A stretch of 64,000 nt of DNA from Paenibacillus marchantiae. GTDB lineage: Bacteria; Bacillota; Bacilli; Paenibacillales; Paenibacillaceae. The stretch spans positions 6,510,001 through 6,574,000 of the forward strand of contig NZ_CP118270.1 of the NCBI RefSeq assembly GCF_028771845.1, in the 5' to 3' direction. This document shows positions 8,160-16,512 of this stretch, piece by piece. The position numbers were made by a program, and so were the translations under genes. The notes under the pieces were generated by a model that had not been told where the DNA came from, searched no databases, and saw only the letters and a list, made by a program, of their open reading frames with translations. Each line of letters opens with the position of its first letter. Position 1 is the stretch's first letter.

Positions 8160-9560
8160 TTACTTCGTAACGGCTCTCCAGCTTCCGCCAGCTTGTACCA
8201 GAACTCGGCCGTTCTCAACCACAGAGATTTGTGTTCCGGCAACCGCGATGGAGGATACATCGGAAGATACGGTGTATAGCTTGGTTTGTTTTCCAGTTAC
8301 CGGGTCGATCGAAAGGATCACGCTGTTGCTGTCATCCTGGGCCGCCAGTACATACAAGGTTCCACCCGACAGAATAGCCTGTTCTACATCGTACTCAGCA
8401 TACACCGGCGTAGACTTTTGAGATGAATCCACAGACAGCAACGATGCTTTACCGTCTTCGGAAGGCACACTCACATAGTAGGCTTTTTGTCCGTCAGCAG
8501 ACCATACAAATACCTTGTCGTCGGTTGATGTTGTGAGCTTCACAGCCTCTGGTTTTGAATCTCCTGTGTTATACGAAAATATTTGCTGTTGATTGGATGA
8601 GAAATCAATGGAGACATTGTCTTCATCCACATTGGTTGTATCCGAAGTTACGGTCCCAAGTGTTGTTACGGTATAGATGAATTTCTTGCCGTCAGCAGAA
8701 ACATTCAGGTTTTCCTTATAGTCCACCTTGTCTTCGAGCACTTTCGTAATCGCGCCATCTGCCAGATTCAGCTTGGCAATCACGGACCCTTTATCCCCTT
8801 GCAGGAAGTAGATTGCGCTCCCATCAGCAGACCATACCAACTCAGGCTTGATGCTGTTGTCGCTCGTGATCAGTTTGGAAGCTTTGGTCTTCAGATCAAT
8901 AACATAAACGGCTCCTTCGGCATTCGTATATGCCGCTTGATCACCACTTGGCGAAATAACGAGATCGGACCCACCGTCTGTCGTTAACAACAACTCATAT
9001 TTGCCGCTTGTTGTATTCACGAGATAATCGTTTCTGCCATTGTTATCGTTCTTGGAGACAATCAGCTTATCTGCTCCAGCAAAACGAGGATTCTCGACTT
9101 CATCGATCAAGGATACCGTACTGATCTCAAGCAGTCCGTTTCGCTTGACAATCGTACCGCCAACACCCGACACCAGTGGACGAAGAGCGATGTAACTTGT
9201 ACCACCGATGATGGTAACCGGTTGATTCAGATTCACTTTGACGTCATCTACCACAATTTGTTTGCTATTGTTTTGGAGCGTCACGCTGTGATCATTCAGC
9301 TTGATCACCGTTGTTCCGCTATGTACTTCGGCTTGTGCGCCGATGGCTTTGATCACATCACGAAGTGAAACGAGTGTCTCGCCATTTTTAACGATGGAAC
9401 GAACGACGACGCTGTTACCGTTTATTGTAAGTGTGGAATTTTGCACCTGAGCTGCATTAGCCACAGGTTTCACTGCAGGAGCAGCCGATACTGCACTAAC
9501 CACAGAAGTACCTAACACTGTTGCTACCATGGACACCACTAACACCTTTTTCATTGACAT
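8160..9560 (-). CDS. Secreted stalk-domain (copper amine oxidase N-like) protein with TolB-type propeller
   Basis: A 466-residue exported protein. After a signal peptide (about residues 1-28), residues 40-150 show the 'copper amine oxidase N-terminal-like' stalk pattern: GETLVSLRDVIKAIGA, then GGTSYIALRPLVSGVGG. The remainder holds repeated WSADG and SADGKKF strands like TolB/WD40 propeller blades. The stalk domain is common in Paenibacillus surface proteins; its function is unclear. The gene is first behind a Pho box and runs directly into pstS, so a cell-surface role during phosphate starvation is a reasonable inference. Weak site AAGGGTG precedes the start. Confidence 0.8.
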   Translation of the reverse strand: MSMKKVLVVSMVATVLGTSVVSAVSAAPAVKPVANAAQVQNSTLTINGNSVVVRSIVKNGETLVSLRDVIKAIGAQAEVHSGTTVIKLNDHSVTLQNNSKQIVVDDVKVNLNQPVTIIGGTSYIALRPLVSGVGGTIVKRNGLLEISTVSLIDEVENPRFAGADKLIVSKNDNNGRNDYLVNTTSGKYELLLTTDGGSDLVISPSGDQAAYTNAEGAVYVIDLKTKASKLITSDNSIKPELVWSADGSAIYFLQGDKGSVIAKLNLADGAITKVLEDKVDYKENLNVSADGKKFIYTVTTLGTVTSDTTNVDEDNVSIDFSSNQQQIFSYNTGDSKPEAVKLTTSTDDKVFVWSADGQKAYYVSVPSEDGKASLLSVDSSQKSTPVYAEYDVEQAILSGGTLYVLAAQDDSNSVILSIDPVTGKQTKLYTVSSDVSSIAVAGTQISVVENGRVLVQAGGSWRAVTK

Positions 9561-9714
9561 TGGCTCTTGTCACCCTTCTCTATTCCATTTAATTTGCCTT
9601 GTTTTGTCATGCCCTGCTGTCTGGTATTCTGCATGTATCGTCTTTATGAGAGCTTGTCCGGCTCATCCCCCCAAACTTCCACGTTCATAGTAAAAATGAC
9701 CTATCACGATTGTA

Positions 9715-9768
9715 ATTATAGGAGAGATTTGTAAACGGAAAATCCTGGAATTGTTAACGAATTGTCAA
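9715..9768 (-). promoter_or_regulatory. Pho box and -10 element for the stalk gene/pst block
   Basis: Read on the minus strand, four hexamers with exact 5-base gaps stand upstream of a -10: TTGACA (9768-9763), TTAACA (9757-9752), AGGATT (9746-9741), TTTACA (9735-9730). Then come 9 bases and TATAAT (9720-9715). PhoP in Bacillus binds TT(A/T/C)ACA-like hexamers on an 11-bp period in place of a -35. Three of the four match well. Confidence 0.8.
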
Positions 9769-9825
9769 TGTTTTCATAACACACAAAAACGAGTCGTTGG
9801 AATATGACCCACGACTCGTTTTTTG
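9735..9825. repeat. Duplicated Pho-box/terminator segment, copy A
   Basis: About 91 bases that recur with roughly 10 differences at 11594-11684 in the same orientation. The segment includes three of the Pho-box hexamers and the complete terminator hairpin. Confidence 0.8.
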
Positions 9826-9826
9826 T
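9786..9826. terminator. Bidirectional terminator after the aldo/keto reductase gene
   Basis: ACGAGTCGT (9789-9797) pairs perfectly with ACGACTCGT (9811-9819), flanked by an A-run on the left and a T-run on the right. For the leftward reductase transcript the U-run follows the stem. It insulates that gene from the Pho promoter. Confidence 0.85.
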
Positions 9827-9835
9827 CTTTTTTCC

Positions 9836-10702
9836 CTAGATAAAAAGTTTCATCAATGTATTAAAAATCGGATTCACAATATAACCTGTCGGATGGATAG
9901 AATACCTCTTACCCGAGTTCAGACGGCTGATCTTCTCCATTTCCTCAACGGACAGTTCAAAATCAAAGATTCCACTATTCTCTCTGATCCGCTTTGGATT
10001 GGATGATTTGGGAATCAGGATGACGCCCCGTTCCAGATGCCAACGCAAAATCACTTGAGCCACCGTCTTATGGTGATGATCAGCAATTTCCTTCAATATC
10101 GGATGCTGCAATAACACTTTATTTCCCTGTCCCAACGGACCCCACGCCTCATGCAAAATCTGATGTTTGTCCATATAGGCACGTAGTTCGTTCTGCGGGA
10201 ATTCCGGGTGCGTCTCGATCTGGTTGATCATCGGCAAGATTTTCGCGTGTTTCCTTAATTCTTCCAGATGCTGAATTTCAAAATTCGCGACCCCAATGAC
10301 TCTAATCTTGCCTTCCTCGTATAATTCCTCCATGGCTTTCCACGTTTCGATATACTTTGGCGAGGCAAAATGAATTAAATACATGTCGAGGTAATCGACA
10401 CCCAGCTTGTTTATCGTTTCCTGAAAAGCTTTCTTGGTCGCTTCATAGCCATGATCCGTATTCCAGACTTTCGACGTGATGAAGAATTGCTCGCGCGGAA
10501 TTGGACTATGCCGGATCTCTGCTCCCAGTGCTTTCTCATTCCCATAGATTCGGGCAGTATCAAAATGTCGGTACCCGACCTGAATGGCCTCGCGAGTCGC
10601 AGTTGTAAATTCTGCTTCTTTCGTTATTTTGTAAACCCCAAAACCCAGTTGAGGAATGGGAACACCGTTCCTGGCTTCAATCACTTTTGTATGCAAATTC
10701 AT
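9836..10702 (-). CDS. Aldo/keto reductase
   Basis: A 288-residue NADPH-dependent (beta/alpha)8 oxidoreductase. The catalytic tetrad can be seen: Asp and Tyr in FDTARIYGNE, Lys in FFITSKVWN and His in MYLIHFASPKY. The coenzyme-binding end IPKSSNPKRIRENSGIFDF is present. It reduces aldehydes or ketones; substrate unknown. It lies downstream of an Rrf2 regulator on the same strand, and the two upstream regions share an AT-rich operator-like sequence, suggesting induction by an electrophile or oxidative signal. Confidence 0.93.
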   Translation of the reverse strand: MNLHTKVIEARNGVPIPQLGFGVYKITKEAEFTTATREAIQVGYRHFDTARIYGNEKALGAEIRHSPIPREQFFITSKVWNTDHGYEATKKAFQETINKLGVDYLDMYLIHFASPKYIETWKAMEELYEEGKIRVIGVANFEIQHLEELRKHAKILPMINQIETHPEFPQNELRAYMDKHQILHEAWGPLGQGNKVLLQHPILKEIADHHHKTVAQVILRWHLERGVILIPKSSNPKRIRENSGIFDFELSVEEMEKISRLNSGKRYSIHPTGYIVNPIFNTLMKLFI

Positions 10703-10729
10703 TTTGACTGCTCCTCTCCAAAAAAACAG

Positions 10730-10759
10730 AATATACTTGATATATATTATATCTAGTTA
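10730..10759. promoter_or_regulatory. Candidate Rrf2 operator upstream of aldo/keto reductase
   Basis: On the minus strand the sequence begins TAACTAGATATAA, then TATATATC and AAGTATATT. An aligned version stands upstream of the Rrf2 gene (11232-11264: TAACTAAATATAA ... ATATATAGTATATT). Two occurrences before adjacent genes of the same unit suggest one regulator site; binding is inference. Confidence 0.5.
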
Positions 10760-10774
10760 AAGCCAAAAAAGAGG

Positions 10775-11215
10775 TTAACCCTTTTTTTCTTCATGAAACA
10801 GATCGGTTAACCGTATGTCTTTTAAATAATTCTGCATTGCGATCTCTGCGCCTTCAAGATGATGAATGACCTTTTCTTTCACGTCATCCACGTCTTGTCC
10901 CTGGAGTGTTACATCGGTATGAATTTTAAACAAATCTTTGCCGGGTTCAACCGCCAGGAATACATCCAACATCGTGATTTCCGATAAAGGCTGAGCAAGC
11001 AATATGCCGCCCTTGGCACCTTCTTTTGCCACTGTCAGTTTGGCGTTATTCAGGTTGCGAATGACTTTTACCGTCGTAGGAACCGGAATATTTAGCTGCT
11101 CCGATATCACTTTGGTCGATAGATAGTTAAGACAGTTCTTCTCGGTGTACGCGTGAACGTAGAGAAGAATGGAGATTCCCTGTGATAAGGCTGTAGAGTA
11201 TGCCATTGCATTCAT
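10775..11215 (-). CDS. Rrf2 family transcriptional regulator without Fe-S cysteines
   Basis: A 146-residue Rrf2-type winged helix. The HTH is YLSTKVISEQLNIPVPTTVKVIRNL and the wing is AKEGAKGGILLAQP. The three clustered cysteines of IscR/NsrR-type iron-sulfur sensors are missing, as in YwnA- and CymR-like members. The C-terminal half (LEGAEIAMQNYLKDIRLTDLF) is the usual dimerisation helix. It probably regulates itself and the downstream reductase through the AT-rich repeats. Confidence 0.88.
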   Translation of the reverse strand: MNAMAYSTALSQGISILLYVHAYTEKNCLNYLSTKVISEQLNIPVPTTVKVIRNLNNAKLTVAKEGAKGGILLAQPLSEITMLDVFLAVEPGKDLFKIHTDVTLQGQDVDDVKEKVIHHLEGAEIAMQNYLKDIRLTDLFHEEKKG

Positions 11216-11231
11216 CCTAACTATTTCTTTT

Positions 11232-11264
11232 CTAAATATACTATATATCTTTTATATTTAGTTA
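11232..11264. promoter_or_regulatory. Candidate Rrf2 operator upstream of its own gene
   Basis: AT-rich sequence TAACTAAATATAA, then AAGATATATAG and TATATTTA on the minus strand. It is partly palindromic (TAAATATA at both ends) and similar to the sequence at 10730-10759. Confidence 0.5.
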
Positions 11265-11827
11265 GCAACTATAAAATGACCTTTCACAGCAAGGTCAATA
11301 AACATTCAGTTGACTGTCCCCTTCCGGTGTAATACAATTCCAATTTTAACTGTATATCACGTTCATCTGCACATCATCCTGAATTTAAGAAAAGAGCTGA
11401 TGGGATGGTTCGAATCGATGCATCCGTCTCTGGGCAGAGCCTTCTTTCCATATTTGCCCTGGAGCCTTTTCTAACAGCATTGAAGGTAAGAGCCTTTGCC
11501 CCTATATATATCCATTACGTTATATAGATAGGAGCAAAATCAGATGAAATAAAAAAATGCAGACTATGTACTGCCACCAGAACTGGTTCAACAACGGGAA
11601 ATCCTGGAATTGTTAACAAATTGTCAATGTTTTCATAAATACAAAAAAAGAGTCGATGGAATATGATCCATGACTCGTTTTTTTAGAGTTAAAATTTCAA
11701 GAAGGAAGTATAAAAACAGGTAACAGTATAGTTGCGAAAGCCACTTGTGTCGCTATGTATTTCAACGAAAAGTTGAATTAAGGAATGTTAAGTTTGGCTA
11801 GCTTATGGTGGATGAACATGAGTTTGC
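11265..11827. other. Intergenic stretch with duplicated Pho-box segment
   Basis: No gene found. Apart from the duplicated segment at 11594-11684, it holds AT-rich unique sequence. The stretch separates the Rrf2 unit from an AT-rich orphan gene and may be an old insertion boundary. Confidence 0.5.
11594..11684. repeat. Duplicated Pho-box/terminator segment, copy B
   Basis: Near copy of 9735-9825. TTGACA, TTAACA and AGGATT with 5-base gaps are kept, but the promoter-proximal TTTACA has become TTGTTG and no TATAAT follows. The hairpin keeps its pairing with changed bases (GAGTC-ATGGA with TCCAT-GACTC), so it can still terminate, while the promoter part looks dead. Confidence 0.75.
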
Positions 11828-12883
11828 CTAAATCTGATTATTCTGGCCCCCGTTACTTTCTTGCAATTGGCTAACCTCCAATCTACTATTAAAATTAAGC
11901 TCAACTAGTAGTTCACTTAATATTTGACTTTCGCGATCTACTAGTGAATCAATTAATTCACAAAATTGTTTATTATCTATTTTTTTTTTGGTTAGTTCAT
12001 TTTTTATCAAACTATTTCGTAATATTAAATAATCATTCTGCAGTTTAAAAAGCCTTGTAGTAAGTGTATTCAGATTGAAAGGCATTTTTTCTTCTAAATA
12101 TCTAACTCTTTGATACATTACGTTCTTGTGTTCCCATAATACATGAAATGCACGTACATCAAAGGTAGTTCGATTATTAATGTAATTATTATAATATTCC
12201 TTTAAAAGCTTATAGACAGATAATCCTGTTACTGTTTCAGGCATTAAATTAAACTCTGTTGAATCTAAATAGGACTTCAAAGAATTAATGATTCTCTTTA
12301 AATTAATATTATACTGAGTACTAGTATAACTAATTTGATAATCAAAATGCATCCATTCACAATTTTTGTAACCGTTCTCCAAAATAAAATTCGCTCCAAC
12401 ATATGCTTGCTCTACAACCTCGAATGTAAGGGTCATCTCTTGTGGTTTACCATTTTTATCATATCCCAAAACATGAAAAATCCTATTTGACATATCATAT
12501 CCATATATAAACAATTCATGTGGTATATTTTTTATTTTGTAAGCCGATCTAAAAGGAATGTAAAAATCATCCACGTAAATATGCAAATAAATATTATTTT
12601 CTATAGCTTCAAGAAAATCCGATATGATTTTTCCAGGTATCTTTAAACGTTCAGTCCTCAACTCACTTGCAAAAGGGGATGAAGCATAAAAAGGATTATA
12701 ATAGTCATAATCAAAAAAATTTATAATCTTGGTTCTATCATAAGGAAATTCCGGAGGACAAGATATTTGAATATAATTGCTAAAAAACCAGGGCTCAAAA
12801 TCTCTATTATGAGATATGATAGATAAATGACAAAGATGTACAGGATAAGATCTTATCATTGGTTGACCGATTGGTAACTTCAT
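11828..12883 (-). CDS. AT-rich orphan protein, possible BtrH/C39-like fold
   Basis: A 351-residue protein of unknown function, with codon use far more AT-rich than its neighbours. GGGGGA stands about 10 bases before the ATG. The central part, HELFIYGYDMSNRIFHVLGY, resembles the beta-strand region of papain-like BtrH/C39-type proteins found beside peptide and polyketide clusters. However, the expected N-terminal catalytic cysteine block is not recognisable (an HLCHL sequence is the only candidate). The C-terminal 150 residues are helical. No biosynthetic genes lie nearby. The flanks on both sides are more than 500 non-coding bases, consistent with acquisition by transfer. Confidence 0.6.
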   Translation of the reverse strand: MKLPIGQPMIRSYPVHLCHLSIISHNRDFEPWFFSNYIQISCPPEFPYDRTKIINFFDYDYYNPFYASSPFASELRTERLKIPGKIISDFLEAIENNIYLHIYVDDFYIPFRSAYKIKNIPHELFIYGYDMSNRIFHVLGYDKNGKPQEMTLTFEVVEQAYVGANFILENGYKNCEWMHFDYQISYTSTQYNINLKRIINSLKSYLDSTEFNLMPETVTGLSVYKLLKEYYNNYINNRTTFDVRAFHVLWEHKNVMYQRVRYLEEKMPFNLNTLTTRLFKLQNDYLILRNSLIKNELTKKKIDNKQFCELIDSLVDRESQILSELLVELNFNSRLEVSQLQESNGGQNNQI

Positions 12884-13426
12884 TTAGATTCATTCCCCCT
12901 ATAAAAATTTTATTAAATTCATGTTTCATTCGATTATTAATAATATTGAAGTAAGAAATATATTATCAGCACAAAATTACTGAGTTCGAAGCCTCTATTT
13001 TAATTTATCATAATTATGTCTGAAAACAATACCCAGTACCGTTGTTTACTTTTTCTAAACAACCCTCCCTGTTTCTTGAATGTTTACTTGATAATTACTC
13101 CCTTATCAAATTTAAGACATAGCTACACATTAATTTCGACATAGATGAAGTTTCACCTCCTAGAATCCAAATTTATCCCTACAATAATGGACAGCTAAAG
13201 AACCCATTCCAGACTGAGGAACATAAAGGAGACTCTTGAAAAATGAGAAAGTCAATGCGCTATTCTTTAGTTGTATGATTAAGAAAGCATAAAGTACGTT
13301 GGGAAGACATGGGTTAAAACGAAAAAAGCAAGTTATAGAGATAAAAGAACTCTCTAACTCGCCTTTTCTCGTTTCTTATATTTATACATCTACTTATGGG
13401 CAGCTCCTTGATGAACTTTACTGAGT
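12884..13426. other. Intergenic stretch, AT-rich, with one terminator
   Basis: No gene recognised. The left 250 bases are AT-rich and presumably contain the promoter of the orphan gene. The right end holds the terminator of the AraC unit. Confidence 0.5.
13324..13366 (-). terminator. Terminator of the AraC/isomerase/dehydrogenase unit
   Basis: GCAAGTTATAGAGA and TCTCTAACTCGC pair around a short loop. An A-run at the left side becomes a U-run for the leftward transcript. Confidence 0.7.
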
Positions 13427-14305
13427 TCACTCCACCCTCGATTTCATCGCTGCATATTTACTGGGAGTGATACCTACAGCAGCCTTGAAAGACCGACTGA
13501 ACAGATGAATACTCGAAAAGCCAACTTCCTCGGCAATCCGGGTTAAATTATGTGTGCCTTCAATAATTCTTTTCTGGGACTGCTCTATTCGGATATGTGT
13601 CACATATTTGTGAAGGGTAATCCCCAGCTTGCTTTTGAATAAATGCGATAAATGGTTCGTCGATACACCGACATGTCTACTGATAGCAACATTATTTAAT
13701 TGAGGGTCGGCGTAGCATTCATGAATATAACGAATCGACTTTTCAATGAATGCCCACCCCTTGGTCATGTTCCCCTCTTGGTCCTGATCTTCGGATTGAT
13801 TTTTGAAAAACAGATGCAGCAACTCCAAACATATGGATTTCGTGATTAACGAAGATCCTCCCCGCTGCTCCTGAAACTCCTTATGCATAAGCGCAAATCT
13901 CTTTTTCCATTCAATTCGATCGGCTAGCTGCAAATGAGAGATTGGGCGTATGGAAGCCAGCTTCATTTCCCTATCCGCCAGATCAGGTCGTTCACTATGA
14001 GCTGCACTCGTATTCTTCAATAAACTACGCTCTTCCTCATAGTACAGATCAAAATGAAAAATATACTGAATCAATGGCTGCGTGGAGGTGGACCGAATGA
14101 TATGAGACATGAATGGATGCATCAGCACAATGTCGCCTTCTTTGACCAGGTATTTCACACCACTCAAGAAGAACTCCGCTTCCCCTTGTTCGATGTATGT
14201 ATACACATGATCGTGGTCTATCCATTCCCCTGCCAAAGAAAATGATTCCGTCATTCTTGCCGCTCTTACGAATGGCGAAATGCTATTCATCCATGGCTCA
14301 TACAC
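13427..14305 (-). CDS. AraC family regulator with cupin sensor domain
   Basis: A 292-residue regulator from the preferred GTG at 14305 (GGGAGGA 6 bases upstream; an earlier GTG at 14332 has no good site). The N-terminal half is an AraC cupin (HVYTYIEQGEAEFFLSG, VLMHPFMSHII). The C-terminal half has two HTH motifs (NNVAISRHVGVSTNHLSHLF and LTRIAEEVGFSSIHLFSRSF) ending GITPSKYAAM. It lies last in a unit with a sugar isomerase-like and a dehydrogenase gene, and probably activates them in response to their substrate. Confidence 0.92.
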   Translation of the reverse strand: MYEPWMNSISPFVRAARMTESFSLAGEWIDHDHVYTYIEQGEAEFFLSGVKYLVKEGDIVLMHPFMSHIIRSTSTQPLIQYIFHFDLYYEEERSLLKNTSAAHSERPDLADREMKLASIRPISHLQLADRIEWKKRFALMHKEFQEQRGGSSLITKSICLELLHLFFKNQSEDQDQEGNMTKGWAFIEKSIRYIHECYADPQLNNVAISRHVGVSTNHLSHLFKSKLGITLHKYVTHIRIEQSQKRIIEGTHNLTRIAEEVGFSSIHLFSRSFKAAVGITPSKYAAMKSRVE

Positions 14306-14340
14306 ATGTATTCCTCCCAACTGCCTTCTCACTGATCCGG

Positions 14341-15168
14341 TTATATTTTCGCAAACAATTTATCGAAGCCTGCTTTGGACTTGGCAAACAATTCACTTGA
14401 ATCGACGGTTGGCGTTGGTGCCAGTACCTCTTGAGATACGACGCCAGTGTATCCAATCGCTTTTAGATTCTTCAAGAATCCCTGCAGATCAATTACTCCT
14501 TCACCAGGGTATAAACGCTCATGATCCAGCAATTCTTCAATGGGCAGATCATAAGCATCATTGATATGAACATGGACAATCTGTTCCTTCTTAAGATCCA
14601 ACACCTCTTCAATCTTTAATCCATTCGTATGCCAATGATAGGAATCCACCAATAAACCTACATTGGGAGCATGAATTGTTTCGATCCAGTCAAGCGTATC
14701 CTCCACACTCCAAATAAATGGATTCTTCCATTGAGTACGCAGATGATGGCAACCCACAAACTCCAGGCCCAGTCGAATTCCATATGCGTCCAGAATATCT
14801 GCACACAATCTCAATCGTTTGGTAGCTGCCGCCATAAATGATGCTGCTGGCTGATCTGTGGAAGGTAAAATATAGGTGCAACAGCTGTAACAGTTCAACG
14901 AAGCGGAGGCTTCTGCCAATTGAACCAGCGATTGAAGTCCTTCACGAAACTGTTCATCTGTGGTTCTCCAGTCCACGGTCAGATCGGATGAACCGATGAT
15001 CACCTGATTGCTTTCCAACAGGTGTTTGGCCTGTTCTTTGCCAACCTCTTCAATTAATGAGAGCGGATTCAAATCTACAGACTGAAATCCGTATTTTGCA
15101 GCATTCGTAATATATTGTTCATTGGACTCGATGTTCCCTAAGCCTGCTCTTGTTAACCCTCTAATCAT
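14341..15168 (-). CDS. Sugar phosphate isomerase/epimerase (xylose isomerase-like TIM barrel)
   Basis: A 275-residue AP-endonuclease-2/xylose-isomerase-type barrel. Metal-site residues are visible in LGLEFVGCHH, NVGLLVDSYHWHTNG, IVHVHINDAYD and TGVVSQEVLAP (Glu, Asp, His, Glu in order). GGAGGAG precedes the ATG. The family isomerises, epimerises or dehydrates sugars and inositols. With the adjacent zinc-type dehydrogenase it suggests a polyol or inositol-like catabolic step; the substrate cannot be read. Confidence 0.88.
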   Translation of the reverse strand: MIRGLTRAGLGNIESNEQYITNAAKYGFQSVDLNPLSLIEEVGKEQAKHLLESNQVIIGSSDLTVDWRTTDEQFREGLQSLVQLAEASASLNCYSCCTYILPSTDQPAASFMAAATKRLRLCADILDAYGIRLGLEFVGCHHLRTQWKNPFIWSVEDTLDWIETIHAPNVGLLVDSYHWHTNGLKIEEVLDLKKEQIVHVHINDAYDLPIEELLDHERLYPGEGVIDLQGFLKNLKAIGYTGVVSQEVLAPTPTVDSSELFAKSKAGFDKLFAKI

Positions 15169-15180
15169 CCCAATCTCCTC

Positions 15181-16188
15181 CTAGGACCAGTCAAACAGTA
15201 CACCGTTATACTGGTCTTTATTCAATCTCAGTCCCTCATATGCTTCTTGCGCTTGATCCGGCTTCATCACATGACTGATCAATGGTTCGATATGCAGCTT
15301 GTTCTTTAACATCAGTTCAAATACAATGTTCGAATTTCTCACCAGGGAATGCTTAACGAATTCGTTCGGCTCAACTGGGAAGCGCCATTCATGTGCCCCC
15401 TTAAACGTAATACAGCCTCGTCCATACAGGTGGCAGTAGTTCAATATATCGGTGACATCCGTGTTATATTCGCCTCGTGGACTGCCCAGGAAAATAATCT
15501 CTCCTAGCTTCCCGATCCACTCCAGACTTTGAACACCAACACTGGGTACACCCGTCGCCTCAATATGAGTGGATACACCTGCTCCACTCGTTATGGCATG
15601 TATCTTTTCTTTTACTTTATCTTCTCCGCCATGGAGCGTATAGTCAACCCCACATGTCTGGGCAGTTCGAATTCGTTCCGGTGACAGGTCCACGCCAATC
15701 ACAGTTGCACCTTGAAGGCGTGCCAATTGAGCAGCCAAATTCCCTACCAATCCAAGCCCCGTCACGCCAACAACGTCCCCAAGTTCAATATTGGATACAC
15801 GAACGGAGGTGAATGCCACGGTTGCCATACGGGTGAAGGGAACCCACTTCAAATCTAAGTGCTCAGGTACCTTGATGAAAACATGATCTATGGATACCAC
15901 TTGATATTCAGCATGTTGACCATAATGAAACACAGCGTCCCCGGGCTGAACATGGTGTACACCCTCTCCCACCTCGATCACTTCACTTACACTCGCATAC
16001 CCCGGACATACGGGAAGCTTGGCCCACTCTTCTTTTCCCGATAACATGGCCAGCTCCGTTCCCGGACTGATCAGGGAATAGATCAATTTAACCAATACTT
16101 CCTTCTCCCCTAGAGCTGGCAAAATAAAGTCCTCTTCTACCGTTTCCACTTGCAGCGGACGAGCAAACATGATCTTTCTATTCTTCAT
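15181..16188 (-). CDS. Medium-chain (zinc-type) alcohol dehydrogenase
   Basis: A 335-residue MDR oxidoreductase. The N-terminal GroES-like domain has LISPGTELAMLSG and a HYGQHAEY turn. The Rossmann motif is GVTGLGLVGNLAAQLARLQGA, followed by GVDLSPERI. The usual catalytic Cys of Zn-ADHs is replaced by Ser-Pro-Gly-Thr-Glu, the pattern of BchC/bi-domain-type 'zinc-binding' dehydrogenases. Start ATG at 16188 is preferred, with AAGGAG 9 bases upstream; GTG at 16197 abuts the site. It is first gene of the three-gene unit. Confidence 0.87.
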   Translation of the reverse strand: MKNRKIMFARPLQVETVEEDFILPALGEKEVLVKLIYSLISPGTELAMLSGKEEWAKLPVCPGYASVSEVIEVGEGVHHVQPGDAVFHYGQHAEYQVVSIDHVFIKVPEHLDLKWVPFTRMATVAFTSVRVSNIELGDVVGVTGLGLVGNLAAQLARLQGATVIGVDLSPERIRTAQTCGVDYTLHGGEDKVKEKIHAITSGAGVSTHIEATGVPSVGVQSLEWIGKLGEIIFLGSPRGEYNTDVTDILNYCHLYGRGCITFKGAHEWRFPVEPNEFVKHSLVRNSNIVFELMLKNKLHIEPLISHVMKPDQAQEAYEGLRLNKDQYNGVLFDWS

Positions 16189-16197
16189 CACCTTCAC

Positions 16198-16512
16198 TCC
16201 TTTCTATCTTTTTAACTACAATATAAGACTTTTCATTAACATTGTCTTTGATTGCAAAACCGATTTTTTATCTAAAACAACGATTTTAAAACCTTTGTAA
16301 GCGAATCCAGTATAAACGTAAAAAGACTCACATGATCCAATGATCTGTGAGCCTCAAATTCAATCCTATTCAGTCGTAGTCTGATACAATGCGGTCCCCC
16401 CATTAGAAGACGGGATATTTCAGGGATATCCAGCCGTCATTGAAACTGGATTGGCCGCATGGTTCCTTTTTTGCTAATTTCACAGCTACACTTGTCACTT
16501 CTCAACCGCAAA
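16198..16512. other. Intergenic region between dehydrogenase unit and GH85 gene
   Basis: It carries the upstream region of the dehydrogenase unit and the terminator of the GH85 gene. No gene seen. Confidence 0.5.
16322..16349 (-). terminator. Terminator after the GH85 gene
   Basis: GGCTCACAGATC and GATCATGTGAGTC (minus strand) pair with one bulge and are followed by a T-run in the leftward direction. Confidence 0.65.
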
